The notes beneath the pieces are model-generated. The model did not search any database, was not told where the DNA came from, and saw only the letters and a list, made by a program, of their open reading frames with translations. A stretch of 11,866 bases of DNA. Source: CAYUNT01 sp964446285 (GTDB lineage Bacteria; Sumerlaeota; Sumerlaeia; SLMS01; CAYUNT01). Below are positions 1 to 6,945 of this stretch, piece after piece. Position 1 is the first letter of the stretch. Each line of letters starts with the position of its first letter. Position numbers and translations under genes: made by a program. Location: assembly GCA_964446285.1 (NCBI GenBank), contig CAYUNT010000144.1, positions 1 through 11,866 on the forward strand, in the 5' to 3' direction.

Positions 1-27
1 TGCCTCCTCTATGGAAGTGTGTTTGTG

Positions 28-65
28 CCAAAATAGGCAGACCTGGAGGTCTGCCCCACTTTTGG
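28..65. terminator. Bidirectional rho-independent terminator-like hairpin
   Basis: A perfect 9-base inverted repeat (36-44 with 47-55, arms GGCAGACCT and AGGTCTGCC) is flanked by CCAAAA at 28-33 and TTTTGG at 60-65, which can also pair across a small internal loop. The T-run on the right follows the stem after the short spacer CCAC. On the opposite strand the A-run reads as a T-run, so the structure could stop transcription from both sides. It lies upstream of cdaA and most likely ends an operon to the left of the window. The rest of 1-201 shows no convincing gene or promoter. Confidence 0.6.
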
Positions 66-201
66 GTCTTGATAATTGACCACTGAACGTGAAAAACACG
101 GTGGCACGGGCCTTTAGCACGTGGGGAAGCATTCCCCGCGCGCCTGCAGCCCTTGTTCGCACCCGCCCACCACTCCGGTTCTTGCCTCGGTTTTGCCTTT
201 T

Positions 202-1008
202 ATGGACGAACTTCTGGCAATCATCGCTAATATCTCGATACGCGACCTGGTTGATATTCTGGTCGTGGCGCTTCTTTTTTACGGACTGTTTTTGCTCCTG
301 CGCCAGACGCGTTCGCCCGTCGCCTTGCGCGGCCTCGTCGCGCTCCTGCTGATTTCCTTCCTGCTGTTTTTCATCGCATCCGCCGTCCGCCTATCCGCAA
401 CAATGCTCATCTTCCGCAACTTCTGGACAGTGGGCATTCTAGTCTTTTTAATCGTCTTCCAAAACGACTTCCGCCGCGCGCTTACCGATGTGGGACGACT
501 GCCGATTTTCCGCGGTTCGCAAAAGCAACGCGCGCAATCCGTTGTCGAGGTTGCCGAAGCGGCGCAGCGCATGGCGGAGAAAAAAGTGGGGGCGCTCCTT
601 GCTTTCGAGCGCGAAAACTCACTGAAGGTTTATGCGGACACCGGAACGCTGGTGGACGCGGCCGTCAGCGCTGACCTTCTGCGCACGCTTTTTGCGCCCT
701 ACACGCCGCTGCACGACGGCGCCGTGATTATTCGCGGCGATCGCGTTCTGGCGGCGGGATGCATCCTGCCCATTTCCGAGGAGGCGGCCGCCTCGCAGGC
801 CTACGGCATGAGGCACCGCGCGGCCCTTGGGCTTTCCGAGGAAACTGACGCCGTGGTCGTTGTGGTCAGCGAGGAAACGGGAACGATTTCCATTGTGCAG
901 GGTGGCGTAATGAACCGGGGCGAAACGCACGATTCGCTGCATGCGCGCCTGATCGAACTGCTTGGAATTCATACTTCCGAGCCGCGGGAGGCGCCGCCAG
1001 AATCATGA
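202..1008 (+). CDS. cdaA: Diadenylate cyclase CdaA (membrane-bound, DisA_N domain)
   Basis: The 268-residue product should condense two ATP into cyclic di-AMP, a second messenger that controls potassium and osmolyte balance and cell-envelope homeostasis in known systems. The N-terminal ~85 residues form about three hydrophobic membrane helices, as in Bacillus CdaA. The cytoplasmic DAC domain follows. It carries the hallmark LHDGAV motif (D172-G173-A174) and the R204-H205-R206 motif, followed by VVSEETG, and all catalytic signatures appear intact. Length matches the family (~270). I chose the ATG at 202 because the protein then begins, like homologues, directly before the first helix. An in-frame GTG at 121 would add an unlikely 27-residue tail. 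No clear Shine-Dalgarno precedes 202. The stop overlaps the start of cdaR by 4 bases, so the two are probably co-translated. Identification rests on motifs and overall recognition. Confidence 0.95.
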   Translation: MDELLAIIANISIRDLVDILVVALLFYGLFLLLRQTRSPVALRGLVALLLISFLLFFIASAVRLSATMLIFRNFWTVGILVFLIVFQNDFRRALTDVGRLPIFRGSQKQRAQSVVEVAEAAQRMAEKKVGALLAFERENSLKVYADTGTLVDAAVSADLLRTLFAPYTPLHDGAVIIRGDRVLAAGCILPISEEAAASQAYGMRHRAALGLSEETDAVVVVVSEETGTISIVQGGVMNRGETHDSLHARLIELLGIHTSEPREAPPES

Positions 1009-2039
1009 AACGCAAATGGCTCGCTAACCTGGGGCTTTTTCTTCCCGCCGCGCTTATTTCGTTTGTGATTTGGCTCATCGCCAAACAAGGCGACACGAAA
1101 ACCGACATCGTTTCGGCTCCTGTCGATCTTTTGAAAGTTCCGGCCAACATCGAAGCCCGCGCCGTTCCGCCCCGCATCGAAGTCACGCTGCTTTTCCCAA
1201 AGACTTTCATGGAAAAGATTATGGAGCCAGGCAAAGTAAGGGTTCGCATTCCCTGCGACGATCTGCCTGATCTTCTTGCGGGGGGACAAGAAAGCATATC
1301 CGCCGCGCGTGTGGTTACGCCCGTCATGGTCGATATGGGGGACTTGCCCGGCAATATCCGCGTGCAGCGCGTGGCCCCCGAACAGGTGACGATCGACGTT
1401 CGCCTGCACGTTCTGGCCGCCGATATCCGCCCCCAATGCAAAGGAACGCCCAAATCCGGATTTGAATTGCGTTCCGTGCGCGCCTCGCCAGCCCGTGTGC
1501 GGCTCACGGGCGCGCCTGCGACTCTCGCCCAATTGCGCGACGACAAGGGACTGCCCAGGGCCGTCGAAACCGAGCCGCTTGACATTAGCAACGCCGATTC
1601 GGATCAGAGCATGCTAGTGCGCCTGACGCTGCCTGAGGGCGTGTCGCGCATTGACGGCGATCGCTCGCCGCTCGTCGAGGTCACGGCGGAAATCCGAGAA
1701 CAGATCGTCACGGAAACCATTCGCGCCGTGGAAATCCGCTATCCGTATCCAACGACGCTGCATGTTGCGATCCAGCCATCGACGACCGACGTAAAAGTCA
1801 CCGGCCCGCGAAGTCTGGTGAAGGGATTGACGGCCGATTCGTTCCGATTCGAGCCGGACACCGCGCTGGTAGAGGAACCCGGCCGCACGCAATTTCTGCG
1901 GTTTTTCCCGCGGTTCCGCGATGAATCGCTCGAAGACACACTGCGCGCGGAGGCCGTCGAGCGCACGGTGGCCGTGACATTCGAGGAAAACCGCCCGCCT
2001 GCACCGACGCCCACTCCCGGCGCCCCGGAATTGTATTAG
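1005..2039 (+). CDS. cdaR: YbbR-domain protein CdaR, c-di-AMP cyclase regulator
   Basis: This 344-residue protein has one N-terminal membrane helix (about residues 6-26) and then a largely beta-rich, presumably extracytoplasmic region of YbbR-type repeats. The clearest repeat starts near residue 147 with the pattern G-x-P-x-x-G-F-x-L-x-x-V, followed by an S-P-A-R-V-x-L-T-G strand. A further unit ends in VKVTGPRSLV. Known YbbR/CdaR proteins bind the cyclase CdaA and modulate its activity. Adjacency and a 4-base ATGA overlap with cdaA support that role. A GGGAGG sequence at 986-991 could serve as a somewhat distant ribosome binding site. The C-terminus ends in a short Pro/Thr-rich tail (PPAPTPTPGAPELY) that is probably disordered. 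In Firmicutes glmM usually follows; here it does not. Which conserved residues contact CdaA cannot be judged from this sequence. Confidence 0.88.
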   Translation: MKRKWLANLGLFLPAALISFVIWLIAKQGDTKTDIVSAPVDLLKVPANIEARAVPPRIEVTLLFPKTFMEKIMEPGKVRVRIPCDDLPDLLAGGQESISAARVVTPVMVDMGDLPGNIRVQRVAPEQVTIDVRLHVLAADIRPQCKGTPKSGFELRSVRASPARVRLTGAPATLAQLRDDKGLPRAVETEPLDISNADSDQSMLVRLTLPEGVSRIDGDRSPLVEVTAEIREQIVTETIRAVEIRYPYPTTLHVAIQPSTTDVKVTGPRSLVKGLTADSFRFEPDTALVEEPGRTQFLRFFPRFRDESLEDTLRAEAVERTVAVTFEENRPPAPTPTPGAPELY

Positions 2040-2110
2040 CGGGCGCCCCATCCGCGCGGATTCTCGGCCGCATAGGTCTCGCAGGTCCCATTCGTCCCAT
2101 TGCAAATTGT

Positions 2111-2126
2111 CCGGGCAGTTGCCCGG
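2111..2126 (+). promoter_or_regulatory. Leader hairpin before pdxJ
   Basis: CCGGGCA and TGCCCGG form a perfect 7-base inverted repeat separated by two bases; the likely fold is a 6-pair stem with an AGTT loop. It ends 14 bases before the presumed ribosome binding site of pdxJ. It could stabilise a processed mRNA 5' end or influence initiation. In GC-rich DNA it could also be chance. Confidence 0.3.
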
Positions 2127-2140
2127 CCGCATTGCCGCAG

Positions 2141-2146
2141 AAAGGA
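2141..2146 (+). promoter_or_regulatory. Ribosome binding site of pdxJ
   Basis: AAAGGA lies 12 bases before the ATG at 2159. The spacing is slightly long, but it favours this ATG over the in-frame TTG at 2132. The family alignment also begins at the ATG. Confidence 0.5.
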
Positions 2147-2158
2147 AATTTCATTATC

Positions 2159-2896
2159 ATGGCGATCTTGTGCGTGAATATCGACCACGTGGCCACCCTG
2201 CGCCAGGCAAGAGGCGGAGTGGAACCCGATCCGATCGCGGCGGCGCTCTTGTGCGAATCCGCAGGCGCAATGGGCATTACCGTGCATTTGCGCGAAGATC
2301 GCCGCCACATCCAGGATCGCGATGTCCAACTGCTGCGCGAGATCGTTCGCACGCCGCTCAACCTCGAAATGGCCACCGTGGATTCCATCGTGAATATCGC
2401 GCTCGTTCTGCGCCCGGATCAAGCGACGCTCGTTCCCGAACGCCGCCAGGAAGTGACGACCGAAGGCGGCCTGGACGTCGAGGAACATCAGGAAGCGGTT
2501 CGCGCCGCGGTCTCGAGGCTGCAGGCGGCCGGCATTCCCACCAGTTTGTTCATCGACCCGGATGAGGGCCAGGTGGAAGCCTCGGCGCAAACCGGAGCGC
2601 GGATGGTTGAACTGCACACCGGGCGCTATAGCGTGGCGTTCGACTCGCGCGACCCGGAGAGCATCCATACGGAAATCGATGCGCTTTACGCCGCAGCCGC
2701 CAAAGCGCGCAAACTTGGAATGATCGTTAACGCGGGCCACGGCCTCAATATCTGGAATGTCGCCCCTGTGGCGGCCATTCCGGACATGCACGAGCTCAAC
2801 ATCGGCCACTCGATCATGAGCCGGGCGATTCTCATCGGCATGGAATGCGCGGTTCGCGAGATGATCGAGGCCATCGAACGGGCAGCCCGCAAATGA
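2159..2896 (+). CDS. pdxJ: Pyridoxine 5'-phosphate synthase PdxJ
   Basis: The 245-residue cytoplasmic TIM-barrel enzyme condenses 1-deoxy-D-xylulose 5-phosphate with 3-amino-1-hydroxyacetone phosphate to give pyridoxine 5'-phosphate, the ring-closing step of the DXP-dependent vitamin B6 pathway. It aligns with Escherichia coli PdxJ from end to end by eye. Shared segments are the N-terminal VNIDHVATLRQAR, TVHLREDRRHI with the active-site His43, NLEM with Glu70, VPERRQEVTTEGGLD, SLFIDPDE, NAGHGL with His194, and the C-terminal MHELNIGH phosphate-binding segment. Length is typical (about 240-245). The stop is fused by ATGA to the next gene, a glycosyltransferase, which implies translational coupling but no obvious shared pathway. 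Having PdxJ implies the DXP-dependent rather than the PdxS/PdxT route in this organism. Confidence 0.97.
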   Translation: MAILCVNIDHVATLRQARGGVEPDPIAAALLCESAGAMGITVHLREDRRHIQDRDVQLLREIVRTPLNLEMATVDSIVNIALVLRPDQATLVPERRQEVTTEGGLDVEEHQEAVRAAVSRLQAAGIPTSLFIDPDEGQVEASAQTGARMVELHTGRYSVAFDSRDPESIHTEIDALYAAAAKARKLGMIVNAGHGLNIWNVAPVAAIPDMHELNIGHSIMSRAILIGMECAVREMIEAIERAARK

Positions 2897-4242
2897 ACAG
2901 TTTCGCCGAACGCCCTCGCGCGCCCGGCGAGCGCCCGCCGTTTTTGTATGTGTGCGCCGATCCGGGGATTTCGTTGTTCGGAAGCAAGGGAAGTTCGACG
3001 CATGTGCGCGAAATGGCGCGCGCCCTGGCGGCTCTGGGCGAACGAGTGGTGGTGGCTTCGGCAGGCGCCTTGGATTCAGAAGCAAAGTCAGACAATCTTG
3101 CCCAGACCGGCAAATCTGCTCCGCTTGCGCCCTGCCGCGCGGAGGCATGCGGTTTTGAAATTCTTCACATGGGCGGAGAGCGCACTGCGGCGCGGCAGTG
3201 GATGGATCGCCGCATGGGCATGGACCTCCGCCTGGCTTATGGCGCATGGCGCGCGCGCCGCCAGCTCGATGCCTGGATTCGCGCGCATCGGCCCTGGGCT
3301 GTGTATGAGCGCCTCGCGCTTTACGGCGCGCCGGGATTGGATTTGGCGCTCCGCCGCGGATTCCCTTGCGCCCTCGAAGCGAATGCGTTTCTTTCCGAAG
3401 AGTCCCGCTCGCGACTGCATTTTCCGCGCCTGGCCGCCCGAATCGAACGCCGAACGCTGCGCCGCGCTCCTGCCATCGCCGCCATCAGCATCGTAATGAA
3501 GCAATGGATCGCCGAACGCTGCGGCGTCGATCCCGCGCGCATTTTAGTTTCGCCGATGGGCATCGACCCGTCGCGATTTCACCCGGACGCTTCGCCCGAC
3601 GCCGCGCGCCGCCGCATGGGCGAACTCGGAATCGCCGCGCCGCCCAGCGGGTTTTTGCTCGGCTATGTGGGTTCGTTTAATTGGTATCACCGGCCTGAGT
3701 GGCTGCTCGATCTGGCGGAGGGATTGCGCAAACGCGCGATTCCCTTTGTATTGCTTGTGATTGGCGGCGACGCGGCCAAGGTGGAACGCCAGCGCGAGGA
3801 GGCGGGCCGCCGCGGCATCGCGGACTCCATGCGGTTTCTCGGCCAAGTGGAGCACGACGCCCTGCCTTCGTGGTTTGCCGCGATGGACCTGGCTGTGGTT
3901 CCGGGCGCCGCACCGCAGTCCTCGCCGACGAAAATCGTCGAAGCCGCCGCCGTCGGAGTTCCGCAGATCATGCCCGATCTGCCGGCGGTCCGTTATCTGG
4001 CCGGGCGGCTGGGCGGCGATTTCTTCTTTCCTTCCGAGCAAATTGAGGCATTGATCGAGGCCACGGTGCGCGCGCTCGGCGCGCTTGAGGATCGCAAACG
4101 CCGGGCGCGAGAGCACGCCGCCGAGTTTGTGCGCGAGCATTCCTGGCAAAGCCGCGCCGCCGAAATCCTCGACGCCCTTCGCCGCCAAGGCAATGGAACC
4201 CCCTTACAATCAAATGATTCACCACCCAAAACACGAAAATAG
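2893..4242 (+). CDS. Glycosyltransferase, GT4-like (GT-B fold)
   Basis: This 449-residue protein has the two Rossmann-like halves of a GT-B glycosyltransferase that uses a nucleotide-activated sugar. The N-terminal half starts with a hydrophobic strand (residues 17-23) and a glycine-rich acceptor-side loop ending in S-S-T-H-V-R-E (34-40), like the G-x-x-x-H-V motif of GT4 enzymes. The linker contains P-M-G-I-D (221-225), typical of the family, and the C-terminal half opens with GYVGS (257-261). The donor-site signature is SPTKIVEAAAVGVP (344-357), with Glu350 in the place of the conserved second Glu of the E-x7-E motif. The first Glu is not obvious, as in many SPxK variants. There are no membrane helices, so it is probably a cytoplasmic peripheral enzyme. 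It starts inside pdxJ (4-base overlap) and overlaps the downstream membrane protein. Sugar and acceptor are unknown. Confidence 0.88.
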   Translation: MNSFAERPRAPGERPPFLYVCADPGISLFGSKGSSTHVREMARALAALGERVVVASAGALDSEAKSDNLAQTGKSAPLAPCRAEACGFEILHMGGERTAARQWMDRRMGMDLRLAYGAWRARRQLDAWIRAHRPWAVYERLALYGAPGLDLALRRGFPCALEANAFLSEESRSRLHFPRLAARIERRTLRRAPAIAAISIVMKQWIAERCGVDPARILVSPMGIDPSRFHPDASPDAARRRMGELGIAAPPSGFLLGYVGSFNWYHRPEWLLDLAEGLRKRAIPFVLLVIGGDAAKVERQREEAGRRGIADSMRFLGQVEHDALPSWFAAMDLAVVPGAAPQSSPTKIVEAAAVGVPQIMPDLPAVRYLAGRLGGDFFFPSEQIEALIEATVRALGALEDRKRRAREHAAEFVREHSWQSRAAEILDALRRQGNGTPLQSNDSPPKTRK

Positions 4243-6571
4243 CGAAATCCATCTTCCGGGCAATAGGTTATCCTCCATCCCCGCGCTCGCGTGGATGTGC
4301 GCCGCTGCGTGGCTGGCCGCGTTGCTTGTCTTTTGCCTGCGGCAAGTCGGGTCATTTCCAGACATCGCCTGGCATCTCGCCGTTGGACGCCGCATTCTCG
4401 CCACGCGCTCTTTCATCCGGCTTGATCCATTCACTTATGTCAGCGGGCCGGTCCCGTATGTGGACGTCCATTGGCTTTTTCAGGTGAGCATGGCCGCGAT
4501 TTACGGCATCGCAGGGTGGGGCGGGCTGGTGATCGCCAGAACGGTCCTGATTGCAGGCGGATTCGCGCTTCTTCTATGGAACGCCGGTTTTGTGCGCCGC
4601 GCCGGGATGTCCGCCTGGTGGATGCTTCTGCTATTGCTGGTGGCGATGGAATACCGCTTTTTCATGCGCCCCGAGGCGGTTACGTTCTTCCTGTTTTGCC
4701 TTTTCCTGAGCGTGTTGTGGTTCATTTCGCCGAGGCATCCGCGCGCCTTGTGGTGGCTGATTCCCGCGCAGGTTGTATGGGCAAATTGCCAGGGCTTGTT
4801 CGTGCTAGGTCCGGCGCTTGCAGGTTTCACCCTGGCGGGCGAGGCGCTCGAATGCGGCTGGCGCGCCAGCCGCCGCGGCAAATACCCGGGCAGTTCGCCA
4901 TCATCCGCGGGCGGCGTTGCGGACGAACATGGCGGATCCGCTGCCTCTGCAAAGGCCGAGCGCGCCGAACGGAGGCGGCGCGAACGGCGCGAACGGCGTG
5001 CCAGGCGGTCCGCGGGGGGCGCGCGAGGCGCCTATGGCGTTTTCTGGCGGCACAGAGGCGCCACACTCGCCAAACTGATCGTCATTCTCCCCCTCGCAAG
5101 TTTCCTCAATCCTTACGGAATCAAGGGCGTCTTGTTTCCGCTCGAACTCCTCAGCCGTGTCGTGGGGAAATCGAGCGTTTACCGGTCCGTAATCGCGGAA
5201 TTCCTGCCGCCGCTCGCGGGGGGAATTGTCAGCCCTTTTTTCCAGGTGATTTTCTGCCTCGCCATTGCCGCCACAGCCCTGACGTTTGTATTTCGGGGCG
5301 GGCGGCGCGGCTGGATGCGAAACCTTCTCCTCTATGCGATATTTCTGTTTTTGGGCCTGAATGCCGTTCGCAACGCCATTCTTTTCCTGTTTGTGGCGCT
5401 GGCGGCGGCGGCGGACAACCTTCGCCATCCTGTCGCGCCCGCGTGGCTGAGCGCGCTCTTTCCGGGGGGAGGAACGCGGTGCGGCGGACGCCACTCCCGT
5501 CCCTATTGGACTCATTTTCCGCCCCTGGCAGCGCCCCGCCAGTTCTTGCCCGCCGCCGTGTTCGCCCTTGTCTGCCTGCTGCTGGCCGCCTCCGCCGCCA
5601 CCAACCGGTATTACATGTTTTTCGACAGGCGAGAGCGAACCGGCCTGAGCGCAAATCCATACGGCAATCCGGGCGCCGCTGTTCTCGAGCGCCTTCGAAA
5701 ACTCCCGGCCGGCGTTCGTATTTTCAACGGCCTCGATTTTGGAGGCTTCCTCTACGATGATCCTTCAATGGACGGGCGGTTTTTTATCGACGGCCGCCTC
5801 GAAGTGAACACAGAACGCTCTTTCTATCAGTATTTTGAGGTGCTTCGTTCGCTGGAGGATTTTCAGAGCGCCCAGCGCCAATGGGGATTCGAGGCCGCGT
5901 TGTTTTCGATCCGCGTGCAAAACGAAACTGCCGTGGCCACCCGCCTGGCTCGCGGCGAGGACTGGGTGCTGGTCGAGGCCTCCTCGCGCGCCATGCTGTT
6001 TGTTACGCGGCCGCTCGCGCAAAAACTCGGATGGAATCGCATCACGCCCGAGGAGTTCCTCGATCGCTTGCGAGCAGATGGCCTCGATTTTGCCGATAGC
6101 GGCGACCGCGCGCGCGCCATACGGCCCTGGTGGCGTTCGCCGTTGGACCCGGCGCTGCCTTTTGGAGCAGGAGCGGTGGCCTACGCCGCCGGATGGATGA
6201 GCATGGCCGAGGACTTCTTCCGCAACGCGCTCGAACGCGATCCCTCTTACGTTCTTGCCTGGCGCAGCCTCGTGGCCACCCTGGCCACACAAGGCTACAT
6301 GGACCAGGCTCTTCGCGCCGCACAGGCCGGATTGCGCCGTTATCCCAAACGTTTCGATTTACTTGAAGTCGTAGCGCGCGCGCTGATGCAAAAAGGGGAT
6401 CGGGCGGGCGCGGAGGCATTGATGAAAAACATGGAAGAGACCTTTTCTGATCATCCGGATTTCTGGATGCTTCGCCTTCAGTATGCGCAACTGACGGGAA
6501 ACCAGTCCGATGCGCAGATGGCCATCCGGCGTCTGGAGGCAATGGGCGTTCATCCGCCCGGAACTCCATAA
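4214..6571 (+). CDS. Polytopic membrane protein, GT-C-like, with C-terminal TPRs
   Basis: I do not recognise a named family for this protein of about 785 residues. It has about 10-12 hydrophobic helices, the first at residues 25-45. The first loop contains D50-I-A-W-H54, then DPFTY (71-75) and V-D-V-H-W-L-F-Q (83-90). An acidic/His loop after helix 1 is typical of GT-C glycosyltransferases that use lipid-linked sugars, so such a role is a reasonable inference, not proven. After the last helix a soluble domain contains FNGLDFGGFLYDD (from 504) and FIDGR (524-528), features I associate with the C-terminal part of many uncharacterised bacterial GT-C-like membrane proteins. Residues 652-780 form about three TPR-like helix pairs. 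A cytoplasmic-type loop (247-265) is almost entirely Arg/Glu. The start is uncertain: 4193 and 4295 are alternatives. ATG 4214 overlaps the glycosyltransferase gene by 29 bases and gives a short leader before helix 1. Confidence 0.8.
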   Translation: MIHHPKHENSEIHLPGNRLSSIPALAWMCAAAWLAALLVFCLRQVGSFPDIAWHLAVGRRILATRSFIRLDPFTYVSGPVPYVDVHWLFQVSMAAIYGIAGWGGLVIARTVLIAGGFALLLWNAGFVRRAGMSAWWMLLLLLVAMEYRFFMRPEAVTFFLFCLFLSVLWFISPRHPRALWWLIPAQVVWANCQGLFVLGPALAGFTLAGEALECGWRASRRGKYPGSSPSSAGGVADEHGGSAASAKAERAERRRRERRERRARRSAGGARGAYGVFWRHRGATLAKLIVILPLASFLNPYGIKGVLFPLELLSRVVGKSSVYRSVIAEFLPPLAGGIVSPFFQVIFCLAIAATALTFVFRGGRRGWMRNLLLYAIFLFLGLNAVRNAILFLFVALAAAADNLRHPVAPAWLSALFPGGGTRCGGRHSRPYWTHFPPLAAPRQFLPAAVFALVCLLLAASAATNRYYMFFDRRERTGLSANPYGNPGAAVLERLRKLPAGVRIFNGLDFGGFLYDDPSMDGRFFIDGRLEVNTERSFYQYFEVLRSLEDFQSAQRQWGFEAALFSIRVQNETAVATRLARGEDWVLVEASSRAMLFVTRPLAQKLGWNRITPEEFLDRLRADGLDFADSGDRARAIRPWWRSPLDPALPFGAGAVAYAAGWMSMAEDFFRNALERDPSYVLAWRSLVATLATQGYMDQALRAAQAGLRRYPKRFDLLEVVARALMQKGDRAGAEALMKNMEETFSDHPDFWMLRLQYAQLTGNQSDAQMAIRRLEAMGVHPPGTP
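4977..4998 (+). repeat. 9-base tandem repeat encoding an Arg/Glu tract
   Basis: GGCGCGAAC occurs twice in direct succession (4977-4985, 4986-4994), followed by a partial third unit GGCG and preceded by degenerate copies. Because 9 is a multiple of 3 the reading frame is kept. The repeat encodes the core of the RRERRERR tract in the membrane protein and could expand or contract by slippage. Confidence 0.75.
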
Positions 6572-6699
6572 CTCATTTATTTTCAGAGTTCTCCTTTGAT
6601 GGAAATCGGCGCCCCATTGCGGGTTCCTAAAGACAGATAGAAGGTTTGGATCGCGCAAGAAGGACCGCCCTCGCATTTCCAATTGAATCCCGTTTCTGA

Positions 6700-6728
6700 T
6701 TGAAAAAATCCAGGGGACGCCGTGTTAT
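6700..6728 (+). promoter_or_regulatory. Candidate sigma70-type promoter for the giant repeat protein
   Basis: TTGAAA (6700-6705, five of six matches to the -35 consensus) and TGTTAT (6723-6728, four of six matches to the -10) are separated by exactly 17 bases. The distance to the start at 6853 would give a leader of roughly 115 bases. The location in the only AT-richer gap supports it, but no experiment or comparison does. Confidence 0.35.
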
Positions 6729-6837
6729 TAAAAGTAGTGGGGACGTATGCCCTCCGCTCGATGGGCATTAATGAGGATAATTTTTCCGGCAGAAAAGCTT
6801 GAGAGCGTATTTGGCTGCGGGGAACTATTCCATGCAA

Positions 6838-6843
6838 AAGGAG
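6838..6843 (+). promoter_or_regulatory. Strong ribosome binding site deciding the start at 6853
   Basis: AAGGAG lies 9 bases before the ATG at 6853, an ideal distance. An in-frame ATG at 6832 and a TTG at 6799 have weaker upstream sequences. The 6853 start also places a standard signal peptide at the very N-terminus. Confidence 0.7.
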
Positions 6844-6852
6844 CCAGCAGAA

Positions 6853-6945
6853 ATGAAACCAGAACTCATTGATAAGGGCAGGAGCCGGCTGATTGCTCTG
6901 GCCGCCGGTTTGCTGTTTCTGGCGCTGGCGGGAACGGTGGCGGCG
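6853..6945 (+). other. Sec signal peptide of the giant repeat protein
   Basis: The first 31 residues have a charged n-region (K2, K8, R10, R12), a hydrophobic core of Ala and Leu (13-27) and a V-A-A cleavage site before Gln32. There is no lipobox Cys, so a type I rather than a lipoprotein signal is expected. Confidence 0.85.

Larger units (their letters stand above)
2040..2158 (+). other. cdaR-pdxJ intergenic gap with small repeats
   Basis: This 119-base gap holds no gene. It contains a 10-base palindrome TCCGCGCGGA (2051-2060), a tandem copy of GTCCCATT (2085-2092 and 2094-2101, period 9), and a short hairpin at 2111-2126. There is no T-run after any stem, so an intrinsic terminator is not supported. 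pdxJ could be read through from cdaR. I could not find a convincing -35/-10 pair. Confidence 0.5.
6572..6852. other. Lower-GC intergenic region upstream of the giant secreted protein
   Basis: These 281 bases are visibly richer in A and T than their surroundings and hold no supported gene on the + strand. A weak inverted repeat GAACTC/GAGTTC (6561-6566 with 6586-6591) spans the end of the membrane-protein gene, but its long loop and poor T-run make it a doubtful terminator. An open frame on the - strand (6583-6837) spans most of the gap but lacks a ribosome binding site. The gap suggests that the downstream gene has its own promoter. Confidence 0.6.

Noticed and set aside
69..104. Promoter for cdaA using TTGATA or TTGACC
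   Set aside because: No acceptable -10 element is found at 16-18 bases from either box.
121..201. N-terminal extension of cdaA from the GTG at 121
   Set aside because: The extra 27 residues are Pro/Ser/Cys-rich and unlike any CdaA N-terminus. The ATG at 202 fits the family.
2036..3247. 403-codon open frame on the - strand across pdxJ
   Set aside because: It lies opposite pdxJ and the start of the glycosyltransferase gene, both with clear family motifs. Its translation is Arg/His-rich without recognisable domains, as expected for a shadow frame in GC-rich DNA.
6561..6591. Terminator after the membrane-protein gene
   Set aside because: Only a 6-pair stem with a 19-base loop, and no proper T-run follows.
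6583..6837. 84-codon - strand gene in the intergenic gap
   Set aside because: No ribosome binding site and no recognised domain. It is kept only as a point to check.
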